A DNA stretch of 64,000 nucleotides from Planctomycetota bacterium (GTDB taxonomy: Bacteria; Planctomycetota; J058; JAJDCQ01). How positions within the stretch are numbered: position 1 is the first letter of the stretch; each line of letters starts with the position of its first letter. Positions 1 to 10,092 of the stretch are shown piece after piece. Below the pieces are notes generated by a model. It made no database searches. It worked only from the letters and a program-made list of their open reading frames with translations, and had not been told where the DNA came from. The translations under genes and the position numbers were made by a program. The stretch is from NCBI GenBank assembly GCA_029260755.1, contig JAJDCQ010000216.1, positions 62,001-126,000 of the forward strand, given 5' to 3'.

Positions 1-1762
1 GCTGCGGCTCGGAGCCCGGGCGCGGCCAGCGCACCTCGACCTTCGCCTCGGCCGCTGCCCCGACCGCGACGTGCAGCTCCGGGGCGCCGCTGCCGAGGTA
101 GCCGTTGCCGGCGAGGATCGGGGCGGCCCGGACTCGCTCGCCTCCGCCGTCTCCGTCGCTCCCGGCGCGCCAGCGGACGACCACGACCGCGCCGACGCCG
201 TCGGGGGCCGCGTCGCGCGCGACGAGCCGGATCACGAGCCGCCCGAAGGCGGTCGCCCGGTTGCGGAGCGCCTCGAGCGGCCCGTCGACGTTGCCGACGA
301 CCAGGTCCGGCGCGCCGTCGCGGTCGAGGTCGCCCGCGGCGAGGCCACGGCCGACGCGGGCCGGCCCGAGGAGGGCGCCGGCCTCGTCCGAGCTCGCCTC
401 GCGGAACGCGCCGCCCGGCCCGCCGAGGAGGAGCTGCCGCGCCTGGGCGTGCGTCGCCGTCTCGTCGTAGCGCTCGATGTTGTCGAAGACGTGGCCGTTC
501 GCGATCGCGAGGTCGAGCCAGCCGTCGGAGTCGGCGTCGGTGAAGAGGATCCCGAAGCCGAGGCGGTGGATCGACGGGGCGCCGATGCCGGCGGCGAAGC
601 TGGTCTCGGTGAAGAGCGGCGTCGCCGGGCCGTCGCCGTCCGCGGGGAGGAGCCCGTCGTGGCGGTAGAGGGCGTTCGTCTCGCCCTGGAAGTTGGTGAC
701 GACGAGGTCGAGGTCGCCGTCGCCGTCGGGGTCGCCGACGTCGACGCCCATGCCCGCCTCGGCCTTGCCGGCCTCCGACAGGGCGCAGCCGCTGATCAGG
801 CCGACCTCCTCGAAGCGCCCCGCTCCCAGGTTCAGGAAGAGGAAGTTCGGCACGGCGTCGTTCGCGACGTAGATCTCGGGGAGCCGATCGTCATTGAGGT
901 CGGCGATCGCGACGCCGAGGCCCTTGCCGTCGGGCAGCGCGATGCCGGCCGCCTCGCCGATCTCCTCGAAGGTGCCGTCGCCGCGGTTGCGGTAGAGGCG
1001 GTCGGGCGCGCCGGCGTGGTCGTCGGGCGAGCAGTAGGAGGGGTAGCCCCCGTTGACGCAGACCTGGTGGTTGCGGAGGTCGGTCGCGAGGTCGAGGTAG
1101 TTCACGACGTAGAGGTCGAGGTCGCCGTCGCCGTCGACGTCGCCGAACGCCGCGCTGGTGCCCCAGAGCGGATCGGCGACGCCGGCGGCCGCGCCGACCT
1201 CCTCGAACGTGCCGTCGCCGCGGTTCCGGTAGAGCGCGTTCGCGCCGAAGGCGGTCACGTAGAGGTCGAGGTCGCCGTCGCCGTCGACGTCGCCGGCGAC
1301 CGCGCCCTGGCCGTAGCCCTCGAAGCCGACGCCGGCGGCCTCGGTCACGTCCTCGAAGGTGCCGTCGCCGCGGTTGCGGAACAGCGTGCTCCGGACCCCG
1401 CCGCCGGCGGTCGCCTTCGCGGCGTCCGGGAGGGTCGCGCCCGGCAGGGTCGGCCCGCTCTGGACGGCGTAGATGTCGAGCCAGCCGTCGCCGTCCGCGT
1501 CGAAGACGCACACGCCGCCGCCCATCGTCTCGGGGAGGTAGCGTCGCCCCGAGGCGCCGGAGACGTGGAGGAAGTCGAGGCCGCTGGCGCGCGCATCGAG
1601 GAGGCCGTAGCCGACGGCCGGGCCGGTGCTGCGCGGGTCGTCGCCGTCGGGGCCGCCCGGGGTGACGCCCCGCGAGCCGATCCAGATCGCGACCCCGACG
1701 AGGAGGACCCCGGCGACGCCGAAGGCCGCCCGCGGAAGGCGCGCCCCGCTCCGGGCGCTCAC
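1..1762 (-). CDS. CRTAC1/ASPIC-UnbV family FG-GAP (VCBS) repeat protein, C-terminus off the window
   Basis: The minus-strand frame is open from a GTG at 1762 to the window edge (about 587 codons seen), so the 3' end is missing. An N-terminal hydrophobic stretch (about residues 10-30) looks like a signal anchor. It is followed by at least six FG-GAP/VCBS units with Ca-binding cores such as GDVDGDGDLDLYV and the linker RNRGDGTFEEV. The last visible part, ending near VRWPRPG, matches the ASPIC/UnbV domain. Family knowledge: these are exported calcium-binding beta-propellers, common in Planctomycetota, of uncertain function. The start lies 23 nt after the antiporter stop, so the two genes are probably co-transcribed. 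The long open frame on the opposite strand is an artefact of the GAC/GTC-rich repeats. Confidence 0.85.
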   Translation of the reverse strand, partial: MSARSGARLPRAAFGVAGVLLVGVAIWIGSRGVTPGGPDGDDPRSTGPAVGYGLLDARASGLDFLHVSGASGRRYLPETMGGGVCVFDADGDGWLDIYAVQSGPTLPGATLPDAAKATAGGGVRSTLFRNRGDGTFEDVTEAAGVGFEGYGQGAVAGDVDGDGDLDLYVTAFGANALYRNRGDGTFEEVGAAAGVADPLWGTSAAFGDVDGDGDLDLYVVNYLDLATDLRNHQVCVNGGYPSYCSPDDHAGAPDRLYRNRGDGTFEEIGEAAGIALPDGKGLGVAIADLNDDRLPEIYVANDAVPNFLFLNLGAGRFEEVGLISGCALSEAGKAEAGMGVDVGDPDGDGDLDLVVTNFQGETNALYRHDGLLPADGDGPATPLFTETSFAAGIGAPSIHRLGFGILFTDADSDGWLDLAIANGHVFDNIERYDETATHAQARQLLLGGPGGAFREASSDEAGALLGPARVGRGLAAGDLDRDGAPDLVVGNVDGPLEALRNRATAFGRLVIRLVARDAAPDGVGAVVVVRWRAGSDGDGGGERVRAAPILAGNGYLGSGAPELHVAVGAAAEAKVEVRWPRPGSEPQ

Positions 1763-1785
1763 GAGCTCGCCGGCCCGGCGGACAC

Positions 1786-3024
1786 TCAATGCCCCCCGTG
1801 GGCGCCGGCGGCGTCGGTGACCGCCTCGGCGGCTGGCGTCGGGAGGAAGTAGAACGCGCACGCGATCACGAGGTAGACCCCGAGGAGCTGCACGCCCTCC
1901 ATCCAGTTCGTCTCGCCGTCGTCGACGATCATGATCAACGACTGCACGGCCGCCCACACGGCGGCGACCTCGACGAGCGAGAAGTTGAGGTCCATCACGT
2001 GGCCCTCGGGCGCGATCAGCAGGCCCATGAGGACGAGCACCGGCGCCACGAAGAGGGCGATCTGCTTGCTGCTCTCGACGGCGATCGTGATCGCCAGGTT
2101 CATCTTGCCCTTCATGGCCATCACGACCGCGGTCGCGTGCTCGGCGGCGTTGCCGACGACCGCGATCACGATCACGCCGACGAACGCGTTCGACAGGCCG
2201 AAGCTCTCGCTGGCCGCACCGATCCCGTGCTCGAGGACGTGGCTCATCGCCGCGACGAGCGCGCTCGATCCGAGCAGCACGCCGACGGCGAGCGACACCG
2301 GCCAGTGCGCGTGCACCTCGTCGTCGTCGACCGGATCGGCCGCCGCGGTCTGCGCCCGCTGACTCTCGCGTCCCTCGCCCCACGCGCCGTGCGGGTGCGG
2401 CCCGACGACGGTGGCGATCGGCTCGCCGGGCGAGGTGTCGGCGGTGAGGAGGTCGCTGTGAGTGCGGAGCGAGAACCAGAGCTTGCAGAAGTAGGTGAAC
2501 AGCAGGATCACCGAGATCGCGACCGAGAGGTGCACCTCCATCGCGCCGGTCTCGGCCTCCGTCTTGCCGACGGCGTGCGCCGTCTGGAACAGGATCGCCG
2601 GCATGACGAGCGCCACGACGCTCAGGTACAGCATCGTCCCGCCCATGCCGGCGGCGGTGAGGTTGATCTTCTGCGTCCGGAAGCGGAGCCCGCCGAGGAA
2701 GACGGCGAGGCCGAACACGAGGAGGATGTTGCCGATGATGGAGCCGGTGATCGACGCCTTCACGACGTCGATCTTGCCCGCCCGCAGGAGCATGAACGCG
2801 ATGATGAGCTCGGCGGCGTTGCCGAACGTCGCGTTCAGGAGCCCCCCGACGGCCGGACCGGTCTTCTCGGCCAGGTGCTCGGTGGCCGTTCCCATGAGCC
2901 CGGCGAGGGGGAGAATCCCGAGGGCCGCGACCACGAACGTCCACTGGGCCGCCACATCCATCCCCTGGAGGACGAAGGCCAGCGGGACGCAGACCAGGAG
3001 CCAGTTGAGCGGGTTCTTCCACAT
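1786..3024 (-). CDS. CaCA family calcium/proton antiporter (CAX/ChaA type)
   Basis: This 412-residue polytopic inner-membrane protein has the two inverted alpha-repeat signatures of Ca2+:cation antiporters: GNAAE at residues 68-72 and GNAAEH at 291-296. Each sits in a Gly/Ala/Asn-rich helix that forms the ion site. About eleven hydrophobic segments are visible. A charged cytoplasmic linker (about 190-240, with a DDDEVHAH patch) separates the halves, as in the CAX family. The expected role is Ca2+ (possibly Na+ or Mn2+) export driven by protons. The ATG at 3024 has no good Shine-Dalgarno, but a perfect TATAAT lies just upstream, so the mRNA may have almost no leader. It precedes the CRTAC1 gene by 23 nt in the same direction. 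Confidence 0.9.
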   Translation of the reverse strand: MWKNPLNWLLVCVPLAFVLQGMDVAAQWTFVVAALGILPLAGLMGTATEHLAEKTGPAVGGLLNATFGNAAELIIAFMLLRAGKIDVVKASITGSIIGNILLVFGLAVFLGGLRFRTQKINLTAAGMGGTMLYLSVVALVMPAILFQTAHAVGKTEAETGAMEVHLSVAISVILLFTYFCKLWFSLRTHSDLLTADTSPGEPIATVVGPHPHGAWGEGRESQRAQTAAADPVDDDEVHAHWPVSLAVGVLLGSSALVAAMSHVLEHGIGAASESFGLSNAFVGVIVIAVVGNAAEHATAVVMAMKGKMNLAITIAVESSKQIALFVAPVLVLMGLLIAPEGHVMDLNFSLVEVAAVWAAVQSLIMIVDDGETNWMEGVQLLGVYLVIACAFYFLPTPAAEAVTDAAGAHGGH

Positions 3025-3035
3025 GGCGGCCGCCG

Positions 3036-3064
3036 ATTATAGCGATCGATCGGACCGACCGGCA
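3036..3064 (-). promoter_or_regulatory. Candidate sigma70-type promoter for the antiporter gene
   Basis: On the minus strand a perfect TATAAT (-10) occupies 3041-3036. A poor -35 (TGCCGG, 3064-3059) lies 17 nt upstream. The predicted start near 3029 leaves only about five nucleotides before the ATG at 3024, consistent with a nearly leaderless message. The -10 stands out in this GC-rich sequence, but the -35 is weak. Confidence 0.4.
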
Positions 3065-3084
3065 GGTCCGCGGGGCCGGCGCGC

Positions 3085-6000
3085 TCAGTCGCCGGCGGCG
3101 GGCGGCGGGGGCGGGAGCTGCTCGAGCAGCGTCTGGGCCTGCGCGCGGTTCGGGTCGTTCGGCGGAGCGACCCGGAGGTAGCTCCGGAGGTCGGCCGCGG
3201 CGCGGACCGGATCGTTCCACGCGCCGAGGGAGAGGAAGATCATCGTCGCCCGGAAGAAGTAGCCGTTGGGCTGGCTCGGGTCGAGCTCGATCGAGCGCTC
3301 GAACGCGCTCGCTCCGCCGGCGGGGTTGCCCGAGATCGTGAGCGCGTAGCCGAGCGAGAACCAGAACGGGGACTGCTCCGGCGCCAGCTCGACCGCCGTC
3401 TGGAGGTCGCGGATTCCGCCCGGGACCTGGCCCTGCGCGAGGAGGACGCGCCCGCGCTGATGAATCGCGAGCGCGTTCCGCGGCGCGAGCTCCACGGCGC
3501 GCTCGGCGTCCTCGCGCGCGCCCGGGAGGTTCTTGAGCCCCTCCTTGAGCATCGAGCTCTGGACGAGGACGCCCACGTCCTCGGGCGAGAGCGCCCGGGC
3601 GCGGTCCATCGCGGCGGTCGCCTCGACGGCGTCGCGGCGGGCCGCGTGGAGCTGGGCGAGGTTGATCCAGATCACGATCGATCGGGGCGCCAGCTTGGCC
3701 GCCCGCTCGAGGTCGCTCCGGGCCCGGTCGAGCTCGCCCCGACGCATCCGGGCGATCCCGCGGTTCGTCCAGACCGACGCCTGCTCGGGGTTGGTCTCGA
3801 CGGCGCGGTCGAAGGCCGCCTCCGCCCCGCTCCAGTCGCCGAGCCGGGCGAGGAGGTTGGCTCGGTTGGCCTCGATGACGCCGGCCTGCTCGGGCGCGAG
3901 GATGATCGCCTGATCGAAGTCGGCGAGCGCTCCGCGGAGGTCGCCCCGGAGCTCACGGACGATCGCGCGCCCGTTGAGGATGTTCGCTCGCTCGGGGTCG
4001 GTCGTCGCGCGCTGGAAGGCGAAGTCGTAGTCGATGAGCGCCTCATCGAGCCGGCCGAGCTCTTTCTTCACGAACCCGCGGTGGTAGAAGCTCATCGCGG
4101 CGGCGTCGTTGATCTCGATCGCGCGCCCGAACGCCTCGGCGGCCGCCTCGAGCTCGCCCGCCAGCTGGCGGATCGTCCCGAGGACGTGCCAGGCGTCGAC
4201 CGAGCGCGGATCGCGCGAGGTGACCTCGTCGATGTCGGCCAGCGCGGCGGCGAGCTCGCCCCGGCCGAGGCGCGCCTTGGCGCGGCAGATCCACGCGCCG
4301 ATGACGTCGGGGTCGAGATCGATCGCGCGCGTGGCGTCGGAGATCGCGCTCGCCTCGTCGCCGAGCGATCGTCGGAGCTGGGCGCGGTAGGCCCACGCAT
4401 GGGCCCAGCCCGGGTCGAGGTCGACGGCGTGGGTGAAGTCGGTGATCGCCCCTTCCATGGTCGCGACCGAGGGGGTGACGCCGGCGCGCCCAGCGCGGGC
4501 GAGGCCGCGGACGTACCAGGCGAGGGGGAAGTCGGGCTCGAGCCGGATGGCCCGCGACGCGCTGTCGTGCGCCTCGTCCCAGCGCTCGGCCTTGAGGAGG
4601 ACGCTCGCCCGGGCGGCCCAGGCGACCGGGGCTCGCGGCGCGATCTCGACGGCTCGGTTCACGTCGGCGATCGCCTGCTCGACGTGGCCCCGGTCGACGA
4701 GGAAGTCGGCCCGGTTGCAGAGGGCGTGGGGCGGATCCGGGTTGGCCTCGATCGAGCGGGTGTAGGCGCGCTCGGCGTCGGCCCCGCGGTCGAGGTCGCG
4801 GTAGACGATGCCGAGGCCGTTCCAGGCTGCCGCGTCTTCGGGGTCGAGCGCGGCCGCCCGCTCGAGGTCGTCGAGGGCGCCCGCGAGGTCGCCTCGGTCG
4901 CGCCGGACGACCCCGCGCTCGAAGAGGGCGAGCGCGGTCTCGTTCTCCAGGGCGGGGACGGGCGCGTCGAGGTGGACGAACGAGCGCTGGACCGTCCGCC
5001 AGAACGGACCGTTGGCGCCGAAGCGACGGCGGGCCTGGACGACGTGATGGAGGGCGCGCGGGCCGCCGAGCTCGCACAGGGCGATCGCGGCCGTGCGGGC
5101 GCGCCCGGGATCCGCCTCGACCATCAGGTAGCGTCCGATCGGCTCGACGGCGCCCTCCCGGATCCCGATCCGGGCGAGGGCGTCGCAGACGAGCCGGGCG
5201 AGGGCGAGCCCGGCCCGACCGGCGCCGAGCTCCTGCGCGGTCGCGAGCAGCTCGCGGAAGCTGGTCGCGTGCGGGTCGAGCGGCGTGCCGGTGGCGCTCG
5301 AGAGGAACAGGGCGAGGGTGCTGTGTCCCTGGGTCGAGCGCATCTCGAGGCGCTCGGCGGCCTGCGCGATCGCGGGCGGGAGGGCGCCGTCGCGGAGGGT
5401 GCGGTCGCGGACGAGCCAGGCGTCGACCGACTCGGCGAGGCCGACGATCTCCGCGTGGCCGGCCAGTCGCTCGGGGTCGGTCGGGGCTGCCGCCTCGACG
5501 ATCTTCGCGCGCGACGCCTTCCGGAGTCGCTCGGTGACCCTGTCGAGCGCCTCGGCGAGCTGGACGACCGTCCCGGGGCCGCCGTGGCCGACGAGGCTGA
5601 AGAGGGCGCGCTCGTAGACGACGCCGCGAATCGACAGCTTCCCCGAGCGCGCCTCATCGAGGGCGGCGGCGACGGCCGTCCGGCGGAGCTCCTCGGCGCG
5701 GTTCCGCTCGCTCGCGACGCGGGCGATCTCGGCGCGGGCGCGGGCGTCGTCGAGCCCGAGGTCGAGCGCCTTCTCGAACGCGCTCGAGGCGACGCTCCAC
5801 TGTTCGGTCTCGAGGGCGACCGCGCCGAGGTCGAGGGCGACATCGAAGCGGCGCTGCAGCGCGGCGGGGTCGCTCGGTCGGAGCGCGTGGAGGCGTTCGG
5901 ACGCGCCGAGGGCGTCGAGGCCGGCGGCGAGGACGCGATCGAGGTTCGCCCGACGCTCCTCGATCGACGTCGATGCCCCGACGGCGGCGCGTTCGCGCTG

Positions 6001-7413
6001 GAAGGCGTCGGCGGCCGCGTCGAGCTCCTCCTGCGCCTGCGCGATCAGGGCGGCGCGCTCGCGCCGGGCTGCGTTGACGGCCGCCGTGCTGCCGACGGCG
6101 ACGAGCGACGCGACGAGGACGACCACCGCGGAGAGGCCGGCCGTCGCGAGGCGATGCCGGCGCACCCAGCGGCGGGCCTTGGTGATCCGGCCGACCGGCC
6201 GGGCCGAGATCGGAACGCCGTCCAGGAACCGTCGGAGCTCGTCGGCGACGGCGCCGGCGGTCGGGTAGCGCCGCGCCGGATCCTTCTCGAGGCACTTGAG
6301 GATGATCGTCTCGAGGTCGGGGTGGACCGCGCGCTCGATCGAGCGGGGCGGCTCGGGGTCCTCGCTCACGACGCGGCGGGCGATCTCGAGCATCGAGGCG
6401 CCGGTGAACGGCGGGCGGCCGGTGAGGGCGCGGTAGAGGACGCCGCCTAGGGCGTAGACGTCGGTCGTCGGACCGATGAGGCTCCGGTGGCCGCCCGCCT
6501 GCTCGGGCGCCATGAACGCCGGCGTGCCGATCATCTGGCCGGTCGCGGTGAGGTTCTGGTCGGCGTGGAGGTCGCGGGCGAGGCCGAAGTCGGTCAGGCG
6601 AGGCTCGCCGGCGCGGTCGATCAGGATGTTCTCGGGCTTCACGTCGCGGTGGACGATCCCCTCCTTGTGGGCGTGGGCGAGGGCGAGGGCGACGCCGCGG
6701 ATGACCTCGGCGACCCGGCGCGGCGGCATCGGACGCGCGATCAGGGTGTGCTCGAGGCTCTCGCCGTCGACGAGCTCCATCACGAGGTAGGGGCGGTCCT
6801 CGTGCTGGCCGACCTCGTGGACGGCGACGATCCCCGGGTGGCGGAGGCGCGCGACGGTCTCGGCCTCGCGACGGAAGCGCTTGACGTCGTGCTCGCTCGG
6901 CCGGCTCAGGATCATCTTGATCGCGACGTAGCGGTTGAGCGAGAGCTGGTGCGCGCGGTAGACGACGCCCATGCCGCCGCGGCCGAGCTCACCGACGATC
7001 ACGTACGGGCCGATCCGCGCGTCGGGGTCGTCGAGCGCCGCGCGCACCTCGGGCGGCGGCCCGTCGGGCGACCACGAGGGGTGGCTCGCGTGGTGCTGGC
7101 GCGGGAGCGCCTCGATCTGGCGCTCGGTCGTCACGTGCGGATCGATCGGCGTGTCGTTGCCCGGCACGTGGACCGCGGGGCTCGGGAGCTGCGGGCTGAC
7201 CGGGCCGCGCGGGAGCGGAGGCGCGGGCGGCGGCGGCGCGGACGGCGGCGGCGACGCCGATGCTGGCGGGGGGCGCTGGGGCGCCGGCGTCCCGGCAGGA
7301 GGCACCGGGTGCGACGGCGCCGACGGCGGCGATCCGTCGCGACGTGGAGGCGGCGGGGGAGGAGGCGTCCCGCCCGGTCCCGCAAAGCTCTTCTGGTCCT
7401 CGAACACCGCCAT
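3085..7413 (-). CDS. Membrane Ser/Thr protein kinase with C-terminal TPR array
   Basis: The protein has 1442 residues from the ATG at 7413. In order it has a Pro-rich N-terminus (about 15-85) and a complete Hanks-type kinase domain (about 134-400: Gly loop GRGGMGVV, Lys166, HRDVKPEN 255-262, DFG 275-277, APE 303-305). Next come one membrane helix (about 422-446), a helical region, and about 600 residues of TPR repeats (from about 830; typical unit DPEDAAAWNGLGIVYRDL). The kinase side should be cytoplasmic and the TPRs extracytoplasmic or envelope-associated. An in-frame GTG at 7485 would overlap the upstream kinase gene by 11 nt, but the extra codons have poor third-position GC, so the ATG is preferred. 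All catalytic residues are present, so it should be active; the substrate is unknown. It is likely co-transcribed with the kinase-FGE gene upstream. Confidence 0.88.
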   Translation of the reverse strand: MAVFEDQKSFAGPGGTPPPPPPPRRDGSPPSAPSHPVPPAGTPAPQRPPPASASPPPSAPPPPAPPLPRGPVSPQLPSPAVHVPGNDTPIDPHVTTERQIEALPRQHHASHPSWSPDGPPPEVRAALDDPDARIGPYVIVGELGRGGMGVVYRAHQLSLNRYVAIKMILSRPSEHDVKRFRREAETVARLRHPGIVAVHEVGQHEDRPYLVMELVDGESLEHTLIARPMPPRRVAEVIRGVALALAHAHKEGIVHRDVKPENILIDRAGEPRLTDFGLARDLHADQNLTATGQMIGTPAFMAPEQAGGHRSLIGPTTDVYALGGVLYRALTGRPPFTGASMLEIARRVVSEDPEPPRSIERAVHPDLETIILKCLEKDPARRYPTAGAVADELRRFLDGVPISARPVGRITKARRWVRRHRLATAGLSAVVVLVASLVAVGSTAAVNAARRERAALIAQAQEELDAAADAFQRERAAVGASTSIEERRANLDRVLAAGLDALGASERLHALRPSDPAALQRRFDVALDLGAVALETEQWSVASSAFEKALDLGLDDARARAEIARVASERNRAEELRRTAVAAALDEARSGKLSIRGVVYERALFSLVGHGGPGTVVQLAEALDRVTERLRKASRAKIVEAAAPTDPERLAGHAEIVGLAESVDAWLVRDRTLRDGALPPAIAQAAERLEMRSTQGHSTLALFLSSATGTPLDPHATSFRELLATAQELGAGRAGLALARLVCDALARIGIREGAVEPIGRYLMVEADPGRARTAAIALCELGGPRALHHVVQARRRFGANGPFWRTVQRSFVHLDAPVPALENETALALFERGVVRRDRGDLAGALDDLERAAALDPEDAAAWNGLGIVYRDLDRGADAERAYTRSIEANPDPPHALCNRADFLVDRGHVEQAIADVNRAVEIAPRAPVAWAARASVLLKAERWDEAHDSASRAIRLEPDFPLAWYVRGLARAGRAGVTPSVATMEGAITDFTHAVDLDPGWAHAWAYRAQLRRSLGDEASAISDATRAIDLDPDVIGAWICRAKARLGRGELAAALADIDEVTSRDPRSVDAWHVLGTIRQLAGELEAAAEAFGRAIEINDAAAMSFYHRGFVKKELGRLDEALIDYDFAFQRATTDPERANILNGRAIVRELRGDLRGALADFDQAIILAPEQAGVIEANRANLLARLGDWSGAEAAFDRAVETNPEQASVWTNRGIARMRRGELDRARSDLERAAKLAPRSIVIWINLAQLHAARRDAVEATAAMDRARALSPEDVGVLVQSSMLKEGLKNLPGAREDAERAVELAPRNALAIHQRGRVLLAQGQVPGGIRDLQTAVELAPEQSPFWFSLGYALTISGNPAGGASAFERSIELDPSQPNGYFFRATMIFLSLGAWNDPVRAAADLRSYLRVAPPNDPNRAQAQTLLEQLPPPPPAAGD

Positions 7414-7474
7414 CTCCGTGGCCACTCGAGAGGATGGCAGCGGTCGAGGGACGGCGCAAAGCAGGGTCGGGGAA

Positions 7475-9997
7475 CTAGCGTCCACCCCGTATCGATTCGG
7501 ACTCTTCGGTCAGCCACGCGTCGCGACAGACCCGGATGCCGAGGCTGTCGCGTTCGGTGAGCCGGTCGGTCGTCCGGAAGGCGGCACGGCCGCGCTCGGG
7601 GCTGGTGTCGAACGCGCCGCCCTTGTCCTGGACGCGGGCGTAGTGCTCCTCGCGCGGGTCGAGGGACGCGCCGGAGCGACCGAGGTCGGCGAAGCCGATG
7701 TCGCTGATCGGGTGGCGCGGGTCGACCTGCGGCTCGGCCGGGTAGCGGTACTTCTGGTCCGCCGTCATCTCGTAGACGCTGCCGGAGAGGTCGTGGCAGC
7801 CCCAGCGGCTCCGTCCGAGCGGGATGCTGCCGACCGGACCGAGGCCGGCGAAGCCGTCCTCGGCGCCGCCGAGGTTCGCGCGCTCCGCGAGCTGCTCGCG
7901 GGTCGCCTCGTCGCCCCACGGGAAGAGGCGGTGCTGGTCGCCGCCGCGGGCCGCGTACTCCCACTCGGCCTCGGTCGGCAGGCGCAGCCCCGCCCAGCGG
8001 GTGTAGTCGACCGCCTCGAACCAGGTCGTCTTGTAGGCGGGGATCTCGTCCTCGGGCGGGCTCTCCGCGTTCCAGGGCAGCCCGCCGAACGACGGTTCCG
8101 GGAGGGTCGCTCCGCGCTCGTCGCCGAACCGGCGGAGCTGGCCCCAGGTGACCTCGTGGCGGCCGAGGAGGAATCCGCCGGTGAACGTCACCCGGTGGCG
8201 AGGCAGCTCGCGCTCGCCGCGTCGGGCGCAGTCGCCGACCGAGGAGTCGAGGGTGTCGTCGCGGAGCACGAGCGCGCCGGTTCGCGCGTCGATCCCGACG
8301 AAGTGGGTCCAGTCGAGGCGGAACGGGATCACCCCGACCCGATCGGCGGGCATGGTGAAGTCGGTCCGCAGTCGCCACAGGAACTCCCCGTCGCGCTCGT
8401 CCATCCCCATGAGGAACGTGCCGGGCGGGTGGAACTGGAGGATCGAGCCGTCCCGCTCGTTCGTGAACGCGCCGGGCTCGCCGTCGCGGGGCGCGATGGC
8501 GTCGGGGCTGACCCGGTAGACGACCCGCTCCTCCTCGTGCCACGCGCCGAGCGCGCCGCGGGCGCGGAGCCTCACGAGGTTGATCGGGTGGGGCAGCTGC
8601 AGGCGCACCCGCGCGGGCGCGCGCGCCTCGCCGTCGCCCGCGGGCTCGGGCTCGGGACGATGGCGGTCGAGCTGGCGGGGGTCGGCGACGAAGGTCCGCG
8701 GGTCGCCCTCGACGATCGTCTCGCCGTCGACGATCTCGAGGGCGTGGACGGTGAGCGCGAGCCGGGCCGCCTCGCCGTCGAGCGAGACGGTCGCGTCGAT
8801 CTCGTCGGCGACGGTGACGAGGTAGTCCTCGCCCGGTGGGCGGAGCTCCGCGGGGAGGGAGAGGGTCATCGCGACGAGGCGAGCGACCTCGCGGGTGGTC
8901 GTCCCATCGTCCTCGGCGGTCGCCTCGGGGTCGAACGCGCCGGCGGCGAACGCGATCGTCGTCGCGACGAGCCCGACGGCGCCGAGCGAGCCGGCCGCGA
9001 CGAGCAGCCCGCGCTGCGATCGGCGGGGAGCGCGGGTCCGCTTCTCGGAGGTGGTCGCGCCTCCGGCCGACGCGAGGCGGGTCAGCTCCTCGGCGACCGC
9101 GGCCGCGCTGGCGCCGCGCTCGGTGGGGTCCTTCGCGAGGAGGCGGAGGACGAGCGCGTCGACCTCCGCGGGCAGCGGCACCTTCACGCTCGGCGGCGGC
9201 GGCGTATCGAGCAGGTGCGCCCGGATGAGATGCATCACCTGCTGATGCGGGAACGGTCGCTCGCCGGTGAGCAGCTCGAAGAGGACGACGCCGAGGGCGT
9301 AGAGATCGGCCCGGCCGTCGATGGTCTTGCCGCCGTCGACCTGCTCGGGGGCCATGTACTGCGGCGTGCCGAGGATGTCGCCGGTCTTGGTCAGGTCGAC
9401 GCCGACGTCCTGGCTCAGGCCGGCCGCCTCGCGCGGGTCGATCGGCGTGCCGCGGACGAGGCCGAAGTCGGTCAGCTTGGCGCGCCCCGCGTCGGCGTCG
9501 ATGAGAACGTTCTCCGGCTTGAGGTCGCGGTGGACGAGGCCGGCGGCGTGAACGGCCGCGAGCGCGCGCGCGATCTCGGCGCCGCGGCCGAGCGCCTCGC
9601 GCCAGGGCATCCGCCCGGCCTTCCGGAGCTCGTCGGCGAGGCTGCCGCCGCGGACGAGCTCCAGCGCCAGGAAGAGCGACCCATCCGGCGTGGCGCCGGT
9701 CCCGAAGACGCGGGTGACGTGCGGGCCGCCGACGGCCGCGGCGGCCCGCGCCTCGCGTCGGAACCGCTCGACGAACCGGCCGTCGGCCGCGTGGTGCGGC
9801 AGGATGACCTTGAGGGCGCAGCTCCGACCGATCCGCTCGTCGACCGCCTCGTAGACGGCGCCCATGCCGCCGCGCCCGAGGATCCGGACGATCCGATAGG
9901 GGCCAATGAGGGCGCCCGGCAGGAACCGATCGCCGTGGCTCTGGCTGCCGCTGCCGCTTCGGGGGCGCCGCTCGCCGCGGCTCGGGATCTGGGACAA
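7475..9997 (-). CDS. Membrane Ser/Thr protein kinase with C-terminal FGE-sulfatase-like domain
   Basis: From a TTG at 9997 (GAGGCGAG upstream) this is an 840-residue protein. It has a kinase domain at about 34-305 (HRDLKPEN 157-164, DFG 178-180, APE 217-219), a membrane helix at about 331-353, an extracytoplasmic region, and a formylglycine-generating-enzyme-like domain at about 555-830 (PTEAEWEYAARGG). The catalytic Cys pair of true FGE is not seen: the C-terminal GGAF...R segment has none. The domain is therefore probably a binding or sensor module. A GTG at 10120 would add 41 residues, but they have poor third-position GC and overlap the promoter of the divergent redoxin gene, so the shorter form was chosen. 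That choice is uncertain. Confidence 0.85.
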   Translation of the reverse strand: MSQIPSRGERRPRSGSGSQSHGDRFLPGALIGPYRIVRILGRGGMGAVYEAVDERIGRSCALKVILPHHAADGRFVERFRREARAAAAVGGPHVTRVFGTGATPDGSLFLALELVRGGSLADELRKAGRMPWREALGRGAEIARALAAVHAAGLVHRDLKPENVLIDADAGRAKLTDFGLVRGTPIDPREAAGLSQDVGVDLTKTGDILGTPQYMAPEQVDGGKTIDGRADLYALGVVLFELLTGERPFPHQQVMHLIRAHLLDTPPPPSVKVPLPAEVDALVLRLLAKDPTERGASAAAVAEELTRLASAGGATTSEKRTRAPRRSQRGLLVAAGSLGAVGLVATTIAFAAGAFDPEATAEDDGTTTREVARLVAMTLSLPAELRPPGEDYLVTVADEIDATVSLDGEAARLALTVHALEIVDGETIVEGDPRTFVADPRQLDRHRPEPEPAGDGEARAPARVRLQLPHPINLVRLRARGALGAWHEEERVVYRVSPDAIAPRDGEPGAFTNERDGSILQFHPPGTFLMGMDERDGEFLWRLRTDFTMPADRVGVIPFRLDWTHFVGIDARTGALVLRDDTLDSSVGDCARRGERELPRHRVTFTGGFLLGRHEVTWGQLRRFGDERGATLPEPSFGGLPWNAESPPEDEIPAYKTTWFEAVDYTRWAGLRLPTEAEWEYAARGGDQHRLFPWGDEATREQLAERANLGGAEDGFAGLGPVGSIPLGRSRWGCHDLSGSVYEMTADQKYRYPAEPQVDPRHPISDIGFADLGRSGASLDPREEHYARVQDKGGAFDTSPERGRAAFRTTDRLTERDSLGIRVCRDAWLTEESESIRGGR

Positions 9998-10092
9998 GGC
10001 TCGCCTCGGGACGCGCGGGCGGCGGGGGGCCCGTCGCGACCTCGTCAGGTTAGCAACGCCAGGGGCGTCGGGGCGAACGGGGGCGCGTGCCG

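Noticed and set aside
71..1852. Long plus-strand open frame opposite the FG-GAP protein
   Set aside because: It is rich in Arg, Ala and Val with no domain. The minus strand gives perfect FG-GAP repeats, so the frame is an artefact of GC-rich repeats.
3460..6450. Plus-strand open frame of nearly 1000 codons opposite the kinase-TPR gene
   Set aside because: Its composition (Val, Glu, Asp, Arg, Gly) is the mirror of TPR codons and no motif is seen. The minus strand has a complete kinase.
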